DNA of 64,000 nt from Rhizodiscina lignyota (taxonomy: Eukaryota > Ascomycota > Dothideomycetes > Aulographales > Rhizodiscinaceae): contig ML978132.1 of the NCBI GenBank assembly GCA_010015805.1, forward strand, positions 186,001-250,000, written 5' to 3'. The notes beneath the pieces were generated by a model, which saw nothing but the letters and a program-made list of their open reading frames with translations, was not told where the DNA came from and did no database searches. This document shows, piece after piece, positions 29,114 to 40,432 of this stretch. Each line of letters starts with the position of its first letter. Position 1 is the first letter of the stretch. Made by a program: the position numbers and the translations under genes.

Positions 29114-32100
29114 ATGTCGTCTGATCCCCGAAGCTCCGCGGAGCACCTGGACGCTAGCATTCCAGGCAGCTTTCCTGAAGCTTTGCCTCCAGGCGGCTAC
29201 TCGAGCCAGCAGAGTCTTGCGCAGGCTATTCATGCCCGAAGAGCCGAGTACACTCGACCGAAGCGGATCAAGATTAAGATTGGAACATGGAACGTCGCAG
29301 CATACAAGGGGACGGAGAAGGATATCGGAGGGTGGCTCATTGGAGGCAAAGGGGTGGCAGAAGAACTAGCAGGCTTGGGAATCGCTTCTCAAGACCAGCC
29401 ACATGGTGACACTGGGCCAACCCCTGAGGATCCTCGAGATCAGCGCGAAACTGTCGAAGATCAAGAAGCTCGGAGGACAAGAAAGGAGAGCACGATCCCC
29501 AGAAACGATCCTGGATCTGTCGACGGTGGAGAAGATATTGGCATATACGCTGTTGGCCTGCAGGAGGTCTTGGACATATCCTCTGCGACGGAGGCACTGC
29601 GGCCATACACTGACCCAGCAACCGCGAACAAGTTCAAATCAGCTCTTGACGAAGCGCTGCCGAATGGTTACCAGCTTGTGGCAGAACAGCAGCTCATTGG
29701 GCTTTTGCTGCTTATCTATGCAGCTCCGGATATTGCGCAAGAAGTCAAATCAGTGAGCACGACGAGTGTGGGAACCGGTCTGATGGGCTATATGGGCAAT
29801 AAAGGGGCAGTGACGGCACGAATCGTGATTGGAGAGACTACACGGCTCGTTTTTGTCAATTGCCACCTTGCTGCTGGAGCGGATGCAGGATCACTGGAGC
29901 GAAGAAACTGGGATGCTGCGCAAATTACGAGCAGAACGCGATTTGATCCGATCACAGACAGTCTGGGAGCCGTACAAGGAAAAGGCGAAACAATCGGAGA
30001 CGAAGACTTTGCCTTCTGGTTTGGAGATTTGAACTACAGGTTGCAAGGCATGCCTGGTGATGACGTTCGAAGGCTATTGATGCTGCACACACGAAATGAG
30101 TACGATCTAAGTCAGACACACTCTCGTAAGATCGAGCAAGCCCTGTCAGAATCATCTTCAATATCCGAGTCTACAGAAACGCGCAACCGGAGCTCATCTG
30201 ATACCACAAACAGCTCAGTCCCAGTAGAGGACTCAGAGGATGAGGATATTCATATTCCAGCGAATTTCGACCCTGCATCGCTCCAGACGACTCTTGACTC
30301 CCTTTTACCGCATGACGAGCTATACGAGCAAATAAAGACACGAAAGGCCTTTCATGACGGTTGGCGAGAAGGGGCCATCAAATTCATGCCGACTTACAAA
30401 TACGACGTCGGGAGTGTCGGAATATTCGATTCGAGTGAGAAACGCAGATGCCCTAGCTGGTGCGATCGCATTCTGTATCGGACGAGGCGCGATAAGCTCG
30501 CATATGACAATAAATTCAGTGAGGAAGAGGAAGCAAAGAAGCGGGATGAGGAGATCAGAGAACGCGGCATTGACCAGGCGAGCGAGGATGACGATGTTCT
30601 GTTCGATTCTGAATATAACCCTGAGACTGACGGAGATGACTACGATGAGTATGACGAGTATGTGGATGACGGTCAAACGCAAGTAGTCGAGACTAGGGCA
30701 GGCTTCGAGGACGAGATCAAACTCGAGATGTACACTTCACATCAGAGAGTGCTCTCGTCGGATCATAAGCCGCTGGCAGCTGTATTTTCTTTCAAGTACG
30801 ATGCTGTTGTGCCAGAGCTGAAGACCAAGATTCATCAGGAAGTTGCACGAGAATTGGATCGGGCAGAGAACGAGGGACGGCCGACAGTTACTCTACTTGT
30901 GGATCGCTCGCACAGTTCAGACCACGAGGATCTCGTTGCAGACGACGATACAGAACATTTCGAAGGGGTCAATTTCGGAGCTGCTCGATACGGCCAGAGC
31001 AAGCGACGAAGTATAACAATAGCGAATACAGGCCAGGTGCCGGCAACTGTCAGCTTTGTCGACCGTCCAGTTAGTGCTGGCCAAATAGAAGGACCCATGC
31101 CTATTTGGCTCTCTGCAAAATTCGATAGGGAAGCCGACAGTGATAGCTCAGCTTCCAAAGACACGAAACTGACGTCCAATTCTCCGAATTTGAGATTCAC
31201 TCTCGATCCCGGCGACGCCACAACTGTAACCTTGCTTCTACGTGTCGAAGTCATGGAACTAGTCAAGTCTCTCAACGAGGGCATCGCATCTCTTGACGAC
31301 ATTCTTGTTCTGCGAGTCGAAGACGGCCGCGATCACTTCCTTCCTGTCCGCGCCAAGTGGTTGCATTCCAGTCTCGGCCGCTCGATTGACAAGCTAATTC
31401 GAATCCCGGAGGGCGGAGTCAGGCGCTTACAAGGCCAAAAACCTAACAGCGGATCGGGCCATCGAACTGACGCGACTTGTGGAAGGGCTTCTGGCACCAG
31501 TTCTCCAGCGTCGTTATCACACACCGACACGAACACGGTAAAGTGGTCCGCGCCGCGAGAGTTATTCCGGCTGACGGAAGCTGTAGAAAACCTTGCGCAA
31601 AGGTCCATCGCAGAGTGGGATATGACAGCCGTTCCACCACCTCTGCCTCCGCGACCTGGAACCTCTCAGCCTACGACTCCCAAGAAAAGCTCTGAAAACG
31701 GGCGGCAAAGGCCACCGTGGGAGCTGCACTCTGGTTGGCCATTCTGGGAAGACAGCTGGAGCCCCTGGGGTGCGGATGCTCGCAAAGCCACTGTGTCGAG
31801 TATCTATGAGGCTTTAGATGTCGACAAGCCTTTCGACGAGTTGATCGATGCAGCGACACCCGTATTGGCGAGACTCGAGGCTTTTGCAGGGGTCCTGGTG
31901 ACTTTCCTCACCAACTTAGGAGACGGTGTGATCACGCCGGATCTCTGGGACAAAGTCGACGCCGATATGACTGCGAGAGAGCGTGACAAGAGCAACAAGC
32001 AGCAACCACTACCCATCGACGACGAACGTAGTCGAGTCATGGAAATCATGGCAGAGATGCCTGCTCATAACGTGTCCTTTGTGCTAGTTACATCAATGCT

Positions 32101-32452
32101 TTCGCGGCTGATTGCTGAAGAGACGGCTTCAGACCACACAGCTACAGCAGCATCTGTCAAATCCACACCACACAAGCGCGAAGCCAGCACTGATAGTGCC
32201 TCAACCACTCCATCGCGCGGTATTCCAATATTAAGACGGAGAGCGGCATCACGCGTGAGTGAGGATGAGGGTGAGAAGGCAGAGAAGGCAGTTCAGACAA
32301 GGCGAAAATTAAGGGAGAAGGCGTATGCTGTCACATTTGCAGAGGCCATGATAAGGATGCCGAATGTGGAGGGAATGAAGGAAAGGGAAAGGCGAAGCAG
32401 AGAAGAGAGGGGTGTCCATGTGATCGAGCTGTTCCTCAAGGAAGATAGTTGA
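29114..32452 (+). CDS. OCRL/INPP5B-type inositol polyphosphate 5-phosphatase
   Basis: 1112 residues, single exon. The catalytic domain spans about residues 52-560 with all hallmarks: IGTWNVAAYKG, GLQEVLD, MGYMGNKGAV, VNCHLAAGADAGSLERRN, FWFGDLNYRL, FMPTYKYDVGS, RCPSWCDRILY and SSDHKPLAAVF. Acidic Ser-rich inserts lie at about 340-380 and 500-540. An ASH-like Ig domain follows (SITIANTGQVPATVSFVDRP), then a Pro-rich linker and a C-terminal domain that resembles the RhoGAP-like domain of OCRL (VVSSIYEALDVDKPFDELI-type helices, MPAHNVSFVLVTSMLSRLI) but lacks an evident arginine finger. It should dephosphorylate PI(4,5)P2 at the 5-position on endosomal or Golgi membranes. Confidence 0.92.
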   Translation: MSSDPRSSAEHLDASIPGSFPEALPPGGYSSQQSLAQAIHARRAEYTRPKRIKIKIGTWNVAAYKGTEKDIGGWLIGGKGVAEELAGLGIASQDQPHGDTGPTPEDPRDQRETVEDQEARRTRKESTIPRNDPGSVDGGEDIGIYAVGLQEVLDISSATEALRPYTDPATANKFKSALDEALPNGYQLVAEQQLIGLLLLIYAAPDIAQEVKSVSTTSVGTGLMGYMGNKGAVTARIVIGETTRLVFVNCHLAAGADAGSLERRNWDAAQITSRTRFDPITDSLGAVQGKGETIGDEDFAFWFGDLNYRLQGMPGDDVRRLLMLHTRNEYDLSQTHSRKIEQALSESSSISESTETRNRSSSDTTNSSVPVEDSEDEDIHIPANFDPASLQTTLDSLLPHDELYEQIKTRKAFHDGWREGAIKFMPTYKYDVGSVGIFDSSEKRRCPSWCDRILYRTRRDKLAYDNKFSEEEEAKKRDEEIRERGIDQASEDDDVLFDSEYNPETDGDDYDEYDEYVDDGQTQVVETRAGFEDEIKLEMYTSHQRVLSSDHKPLAAVFSFKYDAVVPELKTKIHQEVARELDRAENEGRPTVTLLVDRSHSSDHEDLVADDDTEHFEGVNFGAARYGQSKRRSITIANTGQVPATVSFVDRPVSAGQIEGPMPIWLSAKFDREADSDSSASKDTKLTSNSPNLRFTLDPGDATTVTLLLRVEVMELVKSLNEGIASLDDILVLRVEDGRDHFLPVRAKWLHSSLGRSIDKLIRIPEGGVRRLQGQKPNSGSGHRTDATCGRASGTSSPASLSHTDTNTVKWSAPRELFRLTEAVENLAQRSIAEWDMTAVPPPLPPRPGTSQPTTPKKSSENGRQRPPWELHSGWPFWEDSWSPWGADARKATVSSIYEALDVDKPFDELIDAATPVLARLEAFAGVLVTFLTNLGDGVITPDLWDKVDADMTARERDKSNKQQPLPIDDERSRVMEIMAEMPAHNVSFVLVTSMLSRLIAEETASDHTATAASVKSTPHKREASTDSASTTPSRGIPILRRRAASRVSEDEGEKAEKAVQTRRKLREKAYAVTFAEAMIRMPNVEGMKERERRSREERGVHVIELFLKEDS

Positions 32453-32978
32453 TGGCAGCTCATGCGTCCTCTTTCGCACATGTGGCTATATACGTATATA
32501 CATGATACCCAGTTTCTTTGTCTAAACCTCCCAACATATACTGTGCAAGGCAACTTGTCCATAACTCTCATACCCGAACACGATTTACTCGTTAAGTTCT
32601 TCCCTTATCTTGTTAAATTCACTATCCAATAGCATTTTCGCCTTTCCTTGCTTCCAAGCTACGGCTTACTAAATAGCCGCAACCAATACCCAAAGCGGGA
32701 CGACTCGGTATGTATACAGCTCAAGATAGCTCAAGGAATCCTGGGCACGTCATCATATCAGCTGACGGTCTACAAGTGCATCTTTGGATTTTAAGATGAA
32801 CCAAACTAATATTTGACAGATCCATCTCACGTAAACGTTTTTAACTACCCCTAACGCTGCTGTGGAGCGAAATTCCAGAGAACGCGGTAGGACGGAAATC
32901 ACACAAGTACAGCATAGATAGCCTCCGCGTCGTTCTACCCTCGGCAACAAGGAAATCATCGCTGTGCAGATACCGAAA
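32453..32978. other. Intergenic, nothing supported
   Basis: Downstream of the 5-phosphatase and upstream of the F-box-like gene. No motif worth naming; a 101-codon minus frame at 32753-33058 overlaps the next gene and looks non-coding. Confidence 0.5.
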
Positions 32979-33728
32979 ATGTCGACAGATACCGCAAAGA
33001 AGCTCTGTCTACCAAGTATCGATTTCTTTGATCTACCGCCGGAGATTCGTATCATCATATACGAATTCTCCCTTCAGCAGCCCGGATGGACGTTCATTGG
33101 CGACATTTCTCCATTGTGCCAAGTGAATCGACAAATCCGTTACGAGGCATTGCCTCTATTCTATCGAACCAACGACCTGTGTCTTGATCTCAGAGCGCCG
33201 CATGACGTTCACCAGGCTCGACTTCAATTGTGGCGAGACTGGTTGTCCATCAGCTATGCGAAAGACCTTCGGGCGATAATGTCATTTCACCTCTCTTTTC
33301 ACGTGGTACTCACTGATGGATTCCCGGGGGCACCTCTAAGGGCGAACCAGAATAAATGTTCGGTCACTGCAGAGATGCAGATCTCGGCGAGGTGGTTTGT
33401 GATCCGCTTTCTGGGACCGTACAGCTTGTCTATGCCTAGTTGGCAGTTTCTGAACGGCGCGGTCCAAGACTTACTCATCAGCCGGAGGACGGAAGATTGG
33501 GATGGAAAAGTACTGCTCACGGTAGCTGAGACGATTATGAAAGGCGCAAAGCGGCTTGAATGTGTACCTCCCTGGTCAGCAGTCGGTCAACCACCAAAGC
33601 GATTCGCGTATGTACGGGATGACAGCATAGCGGGTATCGAAACACGATATTGTTGGGCAAGCTATGAGTGGGGATCCCACTGTCCCAAAGCGGGATGCGT
33701 ATGTCCGGAACGCTCGAAAACGAATTGA
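32979..33728 (+). CDS. F-box/2EXR-like protein, unknown
   Basis: 249 residues, single exon; ATG at 32979 since the upstream extension starts at GTG. The N-terminal FFDLPPEIRIIIYEFSL followed by LCQVNRQIRYEALPLFYRTN is the short F-box-like motif common in expanded fungal families with a LPxEIRxxIY...L..CRQIR/E pattern. The rest has no known domain; the C-terminus carries several Cys (YCWASYEWGSHCPKAGCVC) that might bind zinc. Such proteins are often fungal-specific and of unknown function; SCF-type ubiquitination is only a suggestion. It faces the ankyrin gene tail to tail with about 75 bp between. Confidence 0.7.
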   Translation: MSTDTAKKLCLPSIDFFDLPPEIRIIIYEFSLQQPGWTFIGDISPLCQVNRQIRYEALPLFYRTNDLCLDLRAPHDVHQARLQLWRDWLSISYAKDLRAIMSFHLSFHVVLTDGFPGAPLRANQNKCSVTAEMQISARWFVIRFLGPYSLSMPSWQFLNGAVQDLLISRRTEDWDGKVLLTVAETIMKGAKRLECVPPWSAVGQPPKRFAYVRDDSIAGIETRYCWASYEWGSHCPKAGCVCPERSKTN

Positions 33729-33803
33729 GAGAGCAGTCCACAAACACGTACGTCAATAGCTACCTTGCTGGGTTCATTGGAAACATCGAATGTCATTACG
33801 CGT

Positions 33804-34193
33804 TCACACTGCTCTTTGCGCGTTCGACCAGGTGTCGCACTTTCTCTCGAATCTCATCATTATCCGGACCATAGCCTGCTCCAAGATCCACAACATTTTC
33901 TTCTTGTACGATCGGGATCCATTGTCCCCAGCATCATTCAATTGATAAACCCGCTCCGGAAGGAATATTGTGACGGCATACCACCAAGCTTCCCAAAACA
34001 GGTCAAAGTCGTCTTCACACTCCTTCTGAAGTTCTTGGTACAAATTCATGTACTTTTCCAGCGCAGCATTTAACTCCGCATCCTCTTCCTTCATTCGCTC
34101 TATCTCCTTCTCTTCCAGAGGCGCAGCAAGAAGGAATGAATATGGAAGGTTCTGAAGATGATAGTCTGGATAACAATGAGGAGGATGTGGCCC
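33804..34193 (-). pseudogene. In-frame tail of the ankyrin gene beyond a TAG stop
   Basis: Directly after the TAG that ends the ankyrin gene, the same frame stays open for another 129 codons and reads as protein. It has a charged coiled-coil-like segment (LEEKEIERMKEEDAELNAAL) and an aromatic stretch (FDLFWEAWWYAVTIF) of the kind seen at the C-terminus of related fungal ankyrin proteins. No GT-AG intron with matching phase removes the TAG without also removing the conserved FDRLGMAHTCC. The likeliest reading is a nonsense mutation (CAG to TAG) cutting off a former tail; readthrough is an alternative. Confidence 0.5.
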
Positions 34194-36966
34194 CTACTTT
34201 TGGCATCTGCAGCAAGTATGAGCCATTCCAAGTCGATCGAAAATTTCGACACGAGCTGCGTTGGCGTAGATTTCCATCACATGCTCAGATGCGGCTGTCC
34301 GTTTTACCCAGTTCTCGAGCAATTGGAGCCTCTTTTGCCATGGATTGGACCAGATCTGTTGAGTTTGATAAGCCTGAAAATGTGCAGCGTGCTCTCGGAT
34401 CAACACAGTTGAAGGCATGCATCCCAATGGGGAGCAGAAACATGAGCAAATGTCTCTTGGCGGTTGTCCTGTCATAGTCGAGATATGAGATATAGCTTCC
34501 ACATTTTTCCGGTCCCAATTGTCGCGAAAGGCTCCTAAGAAAAGTGACGAGTCAAAAGAGTACGCAACGGCATGCAGATGGTGATAGCCACCAGTACCCA
34601 CAAATCCTCGGACGAGTGCTCCATGCCGTATATACCAATGCACAAGGTCAGCAAATTCAAAGTGCATAGCTAGTGAATTCAAACACAAGAGGAACAATGG
34701 TGTGGCGTGCCAAAGATCCTCGCGATCAACATCATGAAACCCGACTGAATAGAGCTTCTCTGCAACGAGTAAATTCATGGCGTCTCCATGATATACAGAC
34801 GCCCGCTTTCCGGCTCCTAGCCATGCTGGAAATTCGATGCGCTGGCGGCGAAGATGAAAGGTAATGGCCGGCGCGAAGGCATCGAGCAGGGAGTCCGAAT
34901 GGTAGAAGCCATTAAGATTCGCTCTCTTTAGCATATGCTCGGGTAAGCTCTTAATAACTAGCTCTTTAAGGAGTTTCCGTGAGAGGGCGACGCGGTCGAT
35001 GAGGACAGGAAGGAGCGATTGGGAAATTGCATTCGAGATTGCGTAAGCCAATACAGAGTCTCCATTGAAGTGGTACCAATGCCCCGGCACATGCTCTGCA
35101 CCAACAAATAGCCTGCTGCCTCGCTCGAGAAGTACCTCTACTATAGGCTTATTACCGCAAGCTATGGCGCAGTGTATTGCAGATGATGGATCCGCGCCAG
35201 CATCTAGCAATGCTTCAAGTGCTTCTGGCCAGCTTATGGCATAACAAAGCGGAGAAAATGGGGTCTCTTCATCGTATGAAGCGTGGTATCCGTTTCGTAT
35301 GTGTTCGCGAACACGGGAAATGTCCCGATTTATGATCGCAAAGCTCAAACTTGAGCACTCCATGTCTGGTTTGGATCATGTTAACCCTTGTATCAAATGA
35401 GTGAGATGCTCATAAGCTTACCTAGAGCCAAATCTATGTTGCGGGGAAGAAGTTCGATTGCCCATGATGAAAACTCCGAGTTAAGGACTGCTGGAGCCGC
35501 TTCGCACCCGTATGATGAGAGTAGTCTATCAAGACTCGGAGCTGCTGGATCCCAAAATGGAGTTACTCTGCAAGACTCTAGATTAAATTCAAGTGCTGTT
35601 TGGCTTTCACTTGAGCGGCCCGGTTCAAAAGCGCGCGAGTTTGTATCGACGCCATGTAGTACCAGAAGATCAGTGATACTTTTGAGAAACACGAAGACAG
35701 TCTCAGGAAGCGGTCGAATTCGGATCGTCATAAGAACCAATTCCTTGAATAAGAGTTAGAACAAGCTTGCCTTCCGAGGATCGTGATACTAACGTGCAGA
35801 AGAGTTCGTCCACTTTTTAATTCATCTTTGCCTGAGGCCTTACCATGGGTGAACGCTAGACGTAGGGTACGGTATAGCTGCCCCAACACGTTGTTGACTC
35901 TTAAGAGAGTATCTTGATCTGTAGGGAAATCTGGTGATGAATAGTCTGAACTCAAAGACTTCTCCCCTAATAGTCCAATTTCTCTTGAGGCATCCCGTAA
36001 CGCCATGAAGGCTACAGACGTTGTTTCGTCCACTATTCGGACAATTGAGATCATTGGCATGATTGAGAACGAGAATGTGCTGCGCGTCTGGACTATTTCT
36101 GCCTTCAGTCGATAGGAGGCAAACCACGGAAGCCGTAACCGAGCGCCCCAGGTGTGGAGACTGTTCGTCGAATGGAAGAGCGGGCATCCTTCGCCATGAT
36201 GTTGGCGCTGTTTATTGAAATACTGGACCGGCCCAAATATATAATTCCTGGCCGAAGGGCGCCTCGAAAATGAGCAAGTACACTCCGCAGAGTGTCTTAT
36301 TGTATCGGTATATCTATCGAGTTCGTGGTAGCTCGTGCCATCATCGATCGAGATTTTGCCAAGTGAATAGCGTATTGGAGTTTGATATTGTTGATTTATT
36401 AGCAGAGTAATCTCGTCAACTTTCATCCCGATGTCTGCCAGAGCCACGCTGTCCAGTGTTAGTGATCATTTGCGAAGACGTTGCCATCTGAGAACCTACA
36501 AGTGTTGTTGACTTGAAATAGCCAAATTATGATGATACCATAGTGTTAGCGATATTTGGAGCCTTTCCAATCGCTGCGTGCGGTCTCCAATCTCCTTCTC
36601 CTTTTCAAGTCCAGAGACTACTCGCCGCGTCCGCCGCCAGACATTCTCGCCCTGCCGTGGCGATATTTTTGTCAATATGGCATTCAGCTCCTCGATTTGG
36701 TGACGAAGATCTAATAGAATGCTCGCGAGGCCTTCAAGGTTGCTTATTGGCGCTATTGCGGAAGGCGTAACATGTGCTTCATCAGACAGGTAGCCCTCAA
36801 GCTTGACGACGATGATCGTGATGTGCTTGATGGATATTTCAATGTCTTTGATCTTCTGAGGGGCATCTCTAACGTCTCGATATAGTTTAGAGATTGCCGA
36901 GAGGGCTTTGTTTGCTAAGTCAACTGCCTGCGCCATAGAACAGAGTATGCCCAAGATTTCTGCCAT
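34194..36966 (-). CDS. Ankyrin-repeat protein with STAND-like N-terminal domain (four exons)
   Basis: 871 residues to the first stop, from exons 36500-36966, 35794-36448, 35422-35743 and 34194-35365 (introns 51, 50 and 56 nt; frames add up). The N-terminal 155 residues are helical (MAEILGILCSMAQAVDLANK, then SKLYRDVRDAPQKIKDIE) like the fungal N-terminal domain found on STAND/NLR-type proteins. The middle is poorly conserved; ankyrin-like repeats occupy about 470-560 (LCYAISWPEALEALLDAGAD, AIHCAIACGNKPIVEVLLERG). The C-terminal block holds the family motif VEIFDRLGMAHTCC. No NACHT ATPase is present. Proteins of this build are candidates for non-self recognition or signalling. The stop at 34194 may be premature; see the tail entry. 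Confidence 0.75.
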
Positions 36967-37967
36967 GATAATACCGACAAGGATACGAAGAGCACTCAAG
37001 GAAGAGAATCAAGAAGATATCGTGGGAGTTAAGTGAGCTTGAGCGCCAAAAAACAATTAAAAAAAAGAAGGAAAGAAGAGTTCGTCTCTATGAAAGTAAA
37101 GGGTCGACAACCCGAAAACCAAATGAGGTAGACATGGTCATGCAGCCTGCCGACGGACCTAGCAAACGATCGGAGTTCTCTGCTGAGGAAGTTGCACAAT
37201 AGCTGCCCTTTCGTGTAACAGGCTATGTAGCCGGTCAATTTTCTGTCCCAATTCAAACAGATAGTGGGATGCGACCTGTCATTAATCAGCATCAGCGCCC
37301 AAAGCTGTCTACTGCTCTCTCCAGGCTCTAGCCACTGATTCGAACCGTTGTAGACAATAAGGCTGGTAGAAAATCTGCTGCTGCTGCTGCTGCCAAAAAA
37401 GGAGGTTTGTGAGAGAGGCTTATGACAGAGGCGTTTCTCGCTTTACTCGGTTGGCTCGTTATTATAACTAAACGCTGCTGAAAGTAATTCAGGCGGTACT
37501 GAGTAGATGTGTACTCCGTAGTTCGGCGGAACTTTGAGAAAATGAACTGAAACGCAGGAATCATGCAAGAGTGAAGCATATGACGCTATTATAGCATCAA
37601 TCGTGACCTCTAAAAGCATTATGGCCTAGAAAATCTAGCAAGTGGCCAGTCCAGTGGACTCAAAATGAGCGGACGAGAAGGAGGTGAAATTTCCAAACTG
37701 GATTCATGTGCATGTGGGTAGATCTTGCTTATATAAGCAAACATCCGGCCCAGTCATCAAATGTCTGACACTGTCCGTCTCTTCTCATTGATGATTTTCC
37801 TGTGTGAAAGATGTTATAGTCTGTTAACTCTAAACACGATAAAACAGTGGCGTGGTCTGCAATCTGTGTTCTCTGCTCATGATATCGCGGTGAAAAAGCC
37901 ACGTATTTTCCCACCTTTTTACTTACTTTCTCTCCATCAACCCTCAATCTCATAAAACATCTCCAGT
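36967..37967. other. 1-kb divergent intergenic with CTG microsatellite
   Basis: Between outward-facing ankyrin and NAD synthetase genes. Contains (CTG)6 at 37375-37392 and a CT-rich leader before 37968. No gene is supported; short frames at 37029-37292 and 37328-37579 look random. Confidence 0.5.
37375..37392. repeat. (CTG)6 microsatellite
   Basis: Six perfect CTG units in non-coding DNA. Confidence 0.9.
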
Positions 37968-40432
37968 ATGAGCTTTATCACGCTTGCGTCGGCTACCTTG
38001 CCTTCTGTTCCACTCGATTTTGGTGGCAACAAAGATCGCATCTTGGATTCGATTCGAATCGCAAAAGGTGAGAGATATGCCTGCGGGGCTTGGTAGACCG
38101 CCTCAAACTTACTCATGTTAGAGAAGGGAGCAACCGTGCGAACGGGTCCAGAGTTGGAGATCCCAGGATATGGAGCTCTCGATCATCACCTCGAAGGCGA
38201 CAGTTTGTGTTCCCTTGGGATTCTTCATGCCCACTCTGCTAACGTTAGACTCAGCGTTCCTCCATTCGTGGGAGGTTCTGGCCGAGATTATATCGAATCC
38301 GATATGCGAGGGCATGCTCTGTGACGTGGGAATGTAAGAAAATCCACCGGCACAGCTTTACTTCGAACATTCGCTGATTTACCTGATCAGGGGTGTTCGT
38401 CACAGGAACATACGCTACAATTGCCGTGTGCTCTTTACTTTTCGCAAAATCTATCTGATTAGACCCAAGATGAGTTTAGCAAATGATGTGGGCAACTTAC
38501 TAGCTGAAATGTTCAAGCAGCATGTTGATCATAATTGATAGGGACTGTACCGCGAGGCACGACACTTTACTGCATGGGCCAAGCCAAGAGTGTTGGAGAA
38601 CTACTATCTTGAAGAGGTCCGGGCAACTCCAGCTTCTGACTACCTCGAGTTAACTTCTTGTACCAGGTCATACAGCGTATAACCGGCCAAAAAATGGTAC
38701 CCATAGGTGACGGAATTCTGAGCACTGTCGACACTGCGCTCTCCTGTGAAAGCTGCGAGGAGCTCTTCGTCCCAATGTCGGTCTTCCACTTCCAGATATC
38801 GATGTTCGAGTATGCTAATACCACTCTATCAAAAGGAATCCAAGTATCGCATCTGGCCTCAATGGAGCGGAAATTATACTCAACTCAAGTGCGTCACATG
38901 CAGAACTGCGAAAGCTCCGGGAAAGACTCGAGCTCATCGCCAATTCAACTCGCAAGCTTGGAGGCATCTACGTTTACTCCAACGCTACGGGCGTCGATGG
39001 CGAGGCAAGGATGATGCATGACGGGAGTAGCATGATCATCTGCAATGGCAAGGTGCTCGCGCAAGGCTCTCAATTCTCGTTGAAACCCGTCGAGGTTACG
39101 ACAGCTGTTATCGATCTCGAGCAAGTGCGCTCCTACAGGTCGAGCATCTCAAGGAATGTACAAGCCGCTGCTCAACCGGATTTCCCTCGGATCGAATGCG
39201 ATCTCCGCCTGTCACGGCCGGCTGAAGACATGTGGTTCAGCGACGTGCAACCGTCGCATGAAATCGAGCTCAAAATCATGGATCCGATGGAGGAGATTCA
39301 TATGTCAACCGCGGTGTTCCTTTGGCAATATTTGTGCCGCACAAATTCCCCAGGCTATTTCCTCGCGCTCTCAGGAGGCCTTGACTCCTCAACCGTAGCT
39401 CTATTCGTTTTTGGGATGGCTAAGCTCGTACTCCAAACTATCAACGATGGCGAGGAGAGCACGCTGGCAGATCTCCGACGCCTGGTGGGAAACAAAAACT
39501 TCGTGCCAAAGTCGCCGCGCGAGATCGTGTCGAGATTACTACATACCTGCTATATGGGCACAGTCAACTCCTCCGATGAGACGAGATCAAGGGCGAAAGC
39601 GCTATCTGAGAAACTCGGAGGATATCATTCGGATATTAACATCGATGAGGCAGTACAAGCGCATGAAAGCATCATCGAGAAGACGTTGAACTTCAGGCCC
39701 AAGTACATCACGGAGGGCGGCAGTCCGCAGGAAAGCTTAGCGAGGCAGAACATTCAGGCGCGAAATCGAATGGTCGTCTCGTATGAGCTTGCGCAACTTT
39801 CAACTACCGCCAGGAAGCTACCTCGGGCCGGTGCAGCGCTGCTAGTTTTGGGGTCCAGCAACGTGGACGAGATCCTGAGAGGGTATTATACGAAGTACGA
39901 CGCAGGCTCTGCGGATATCTCTCCCCTCGGTTCGATATCTAAGACCGACATTCGGAGATTCCAGCGGTGGGCGATGGAAAAGTGGGATCTCCCCATCCTG
40001 CGCTCCTTCATCGAGGCGACACCTACCGCAGAGCTCCTCCCACTCAGCGCTGGCGTCCAGAACGATGAAGACGAGAACGAAATGGGCATGACGTACGACG
40101 AGCTGAGCGTGTTTGGTCTCCTGCGCAAAGTCGACAAGCTGGGCCCGTGGTCAGCGTATCTCCGTCTGCTAGGCGAGTGGAAGCATCGTCCAGGTTACGA
40201 GAACAGCCCGCGCAAGATTGCGGAGAAGGTCAAGCGCTTCTACAGGTTCTACGCCATCAACCGGCACAAGACGACCATCATTACGCCGAGCGTGCATCTC
40301 TCGGCTTACAATCCGGATGATAATAGGCACGACCTGAGGCCTTTCCTATACGTGGTGAATTGGCCGTGGCAGTTTGGAAAGATTGACAGGCATGTCGAGG
40401 AGCTTGAGAGGAAGATGGGGGAGAGACAGTGA
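37968..40432 (+). CDS. QNS1: Glutamine-dependent NAD+ synthetase (seven exons)
   Basis: 712 residues, matching the usual fungal length (yeast Qns1 is 714). Exons: 37968-38067, 38122-38202, 38255-38333, 38391-38487, 38542-38616, 38667-38776 and 38836-40432; six introns of 50-59 nt crowd the first 870 bp. The N-terminal half is a nitrilase-type glutaminase with [10 protein letters not shown] (catalytic Glu), [22 protein letters not shown] and a CESCEELF segment in the nucleophile-Cys region. The C-terminal half is the ATP-binding synthetase with the P-loop LSGGLDSS, then [17 protein letters not shown] and [10 protein letters not shown]. It converts deamido-NAD to NAD with ammonia channelled from glutamine, in the cytosol. 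Confidence 0.93.
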
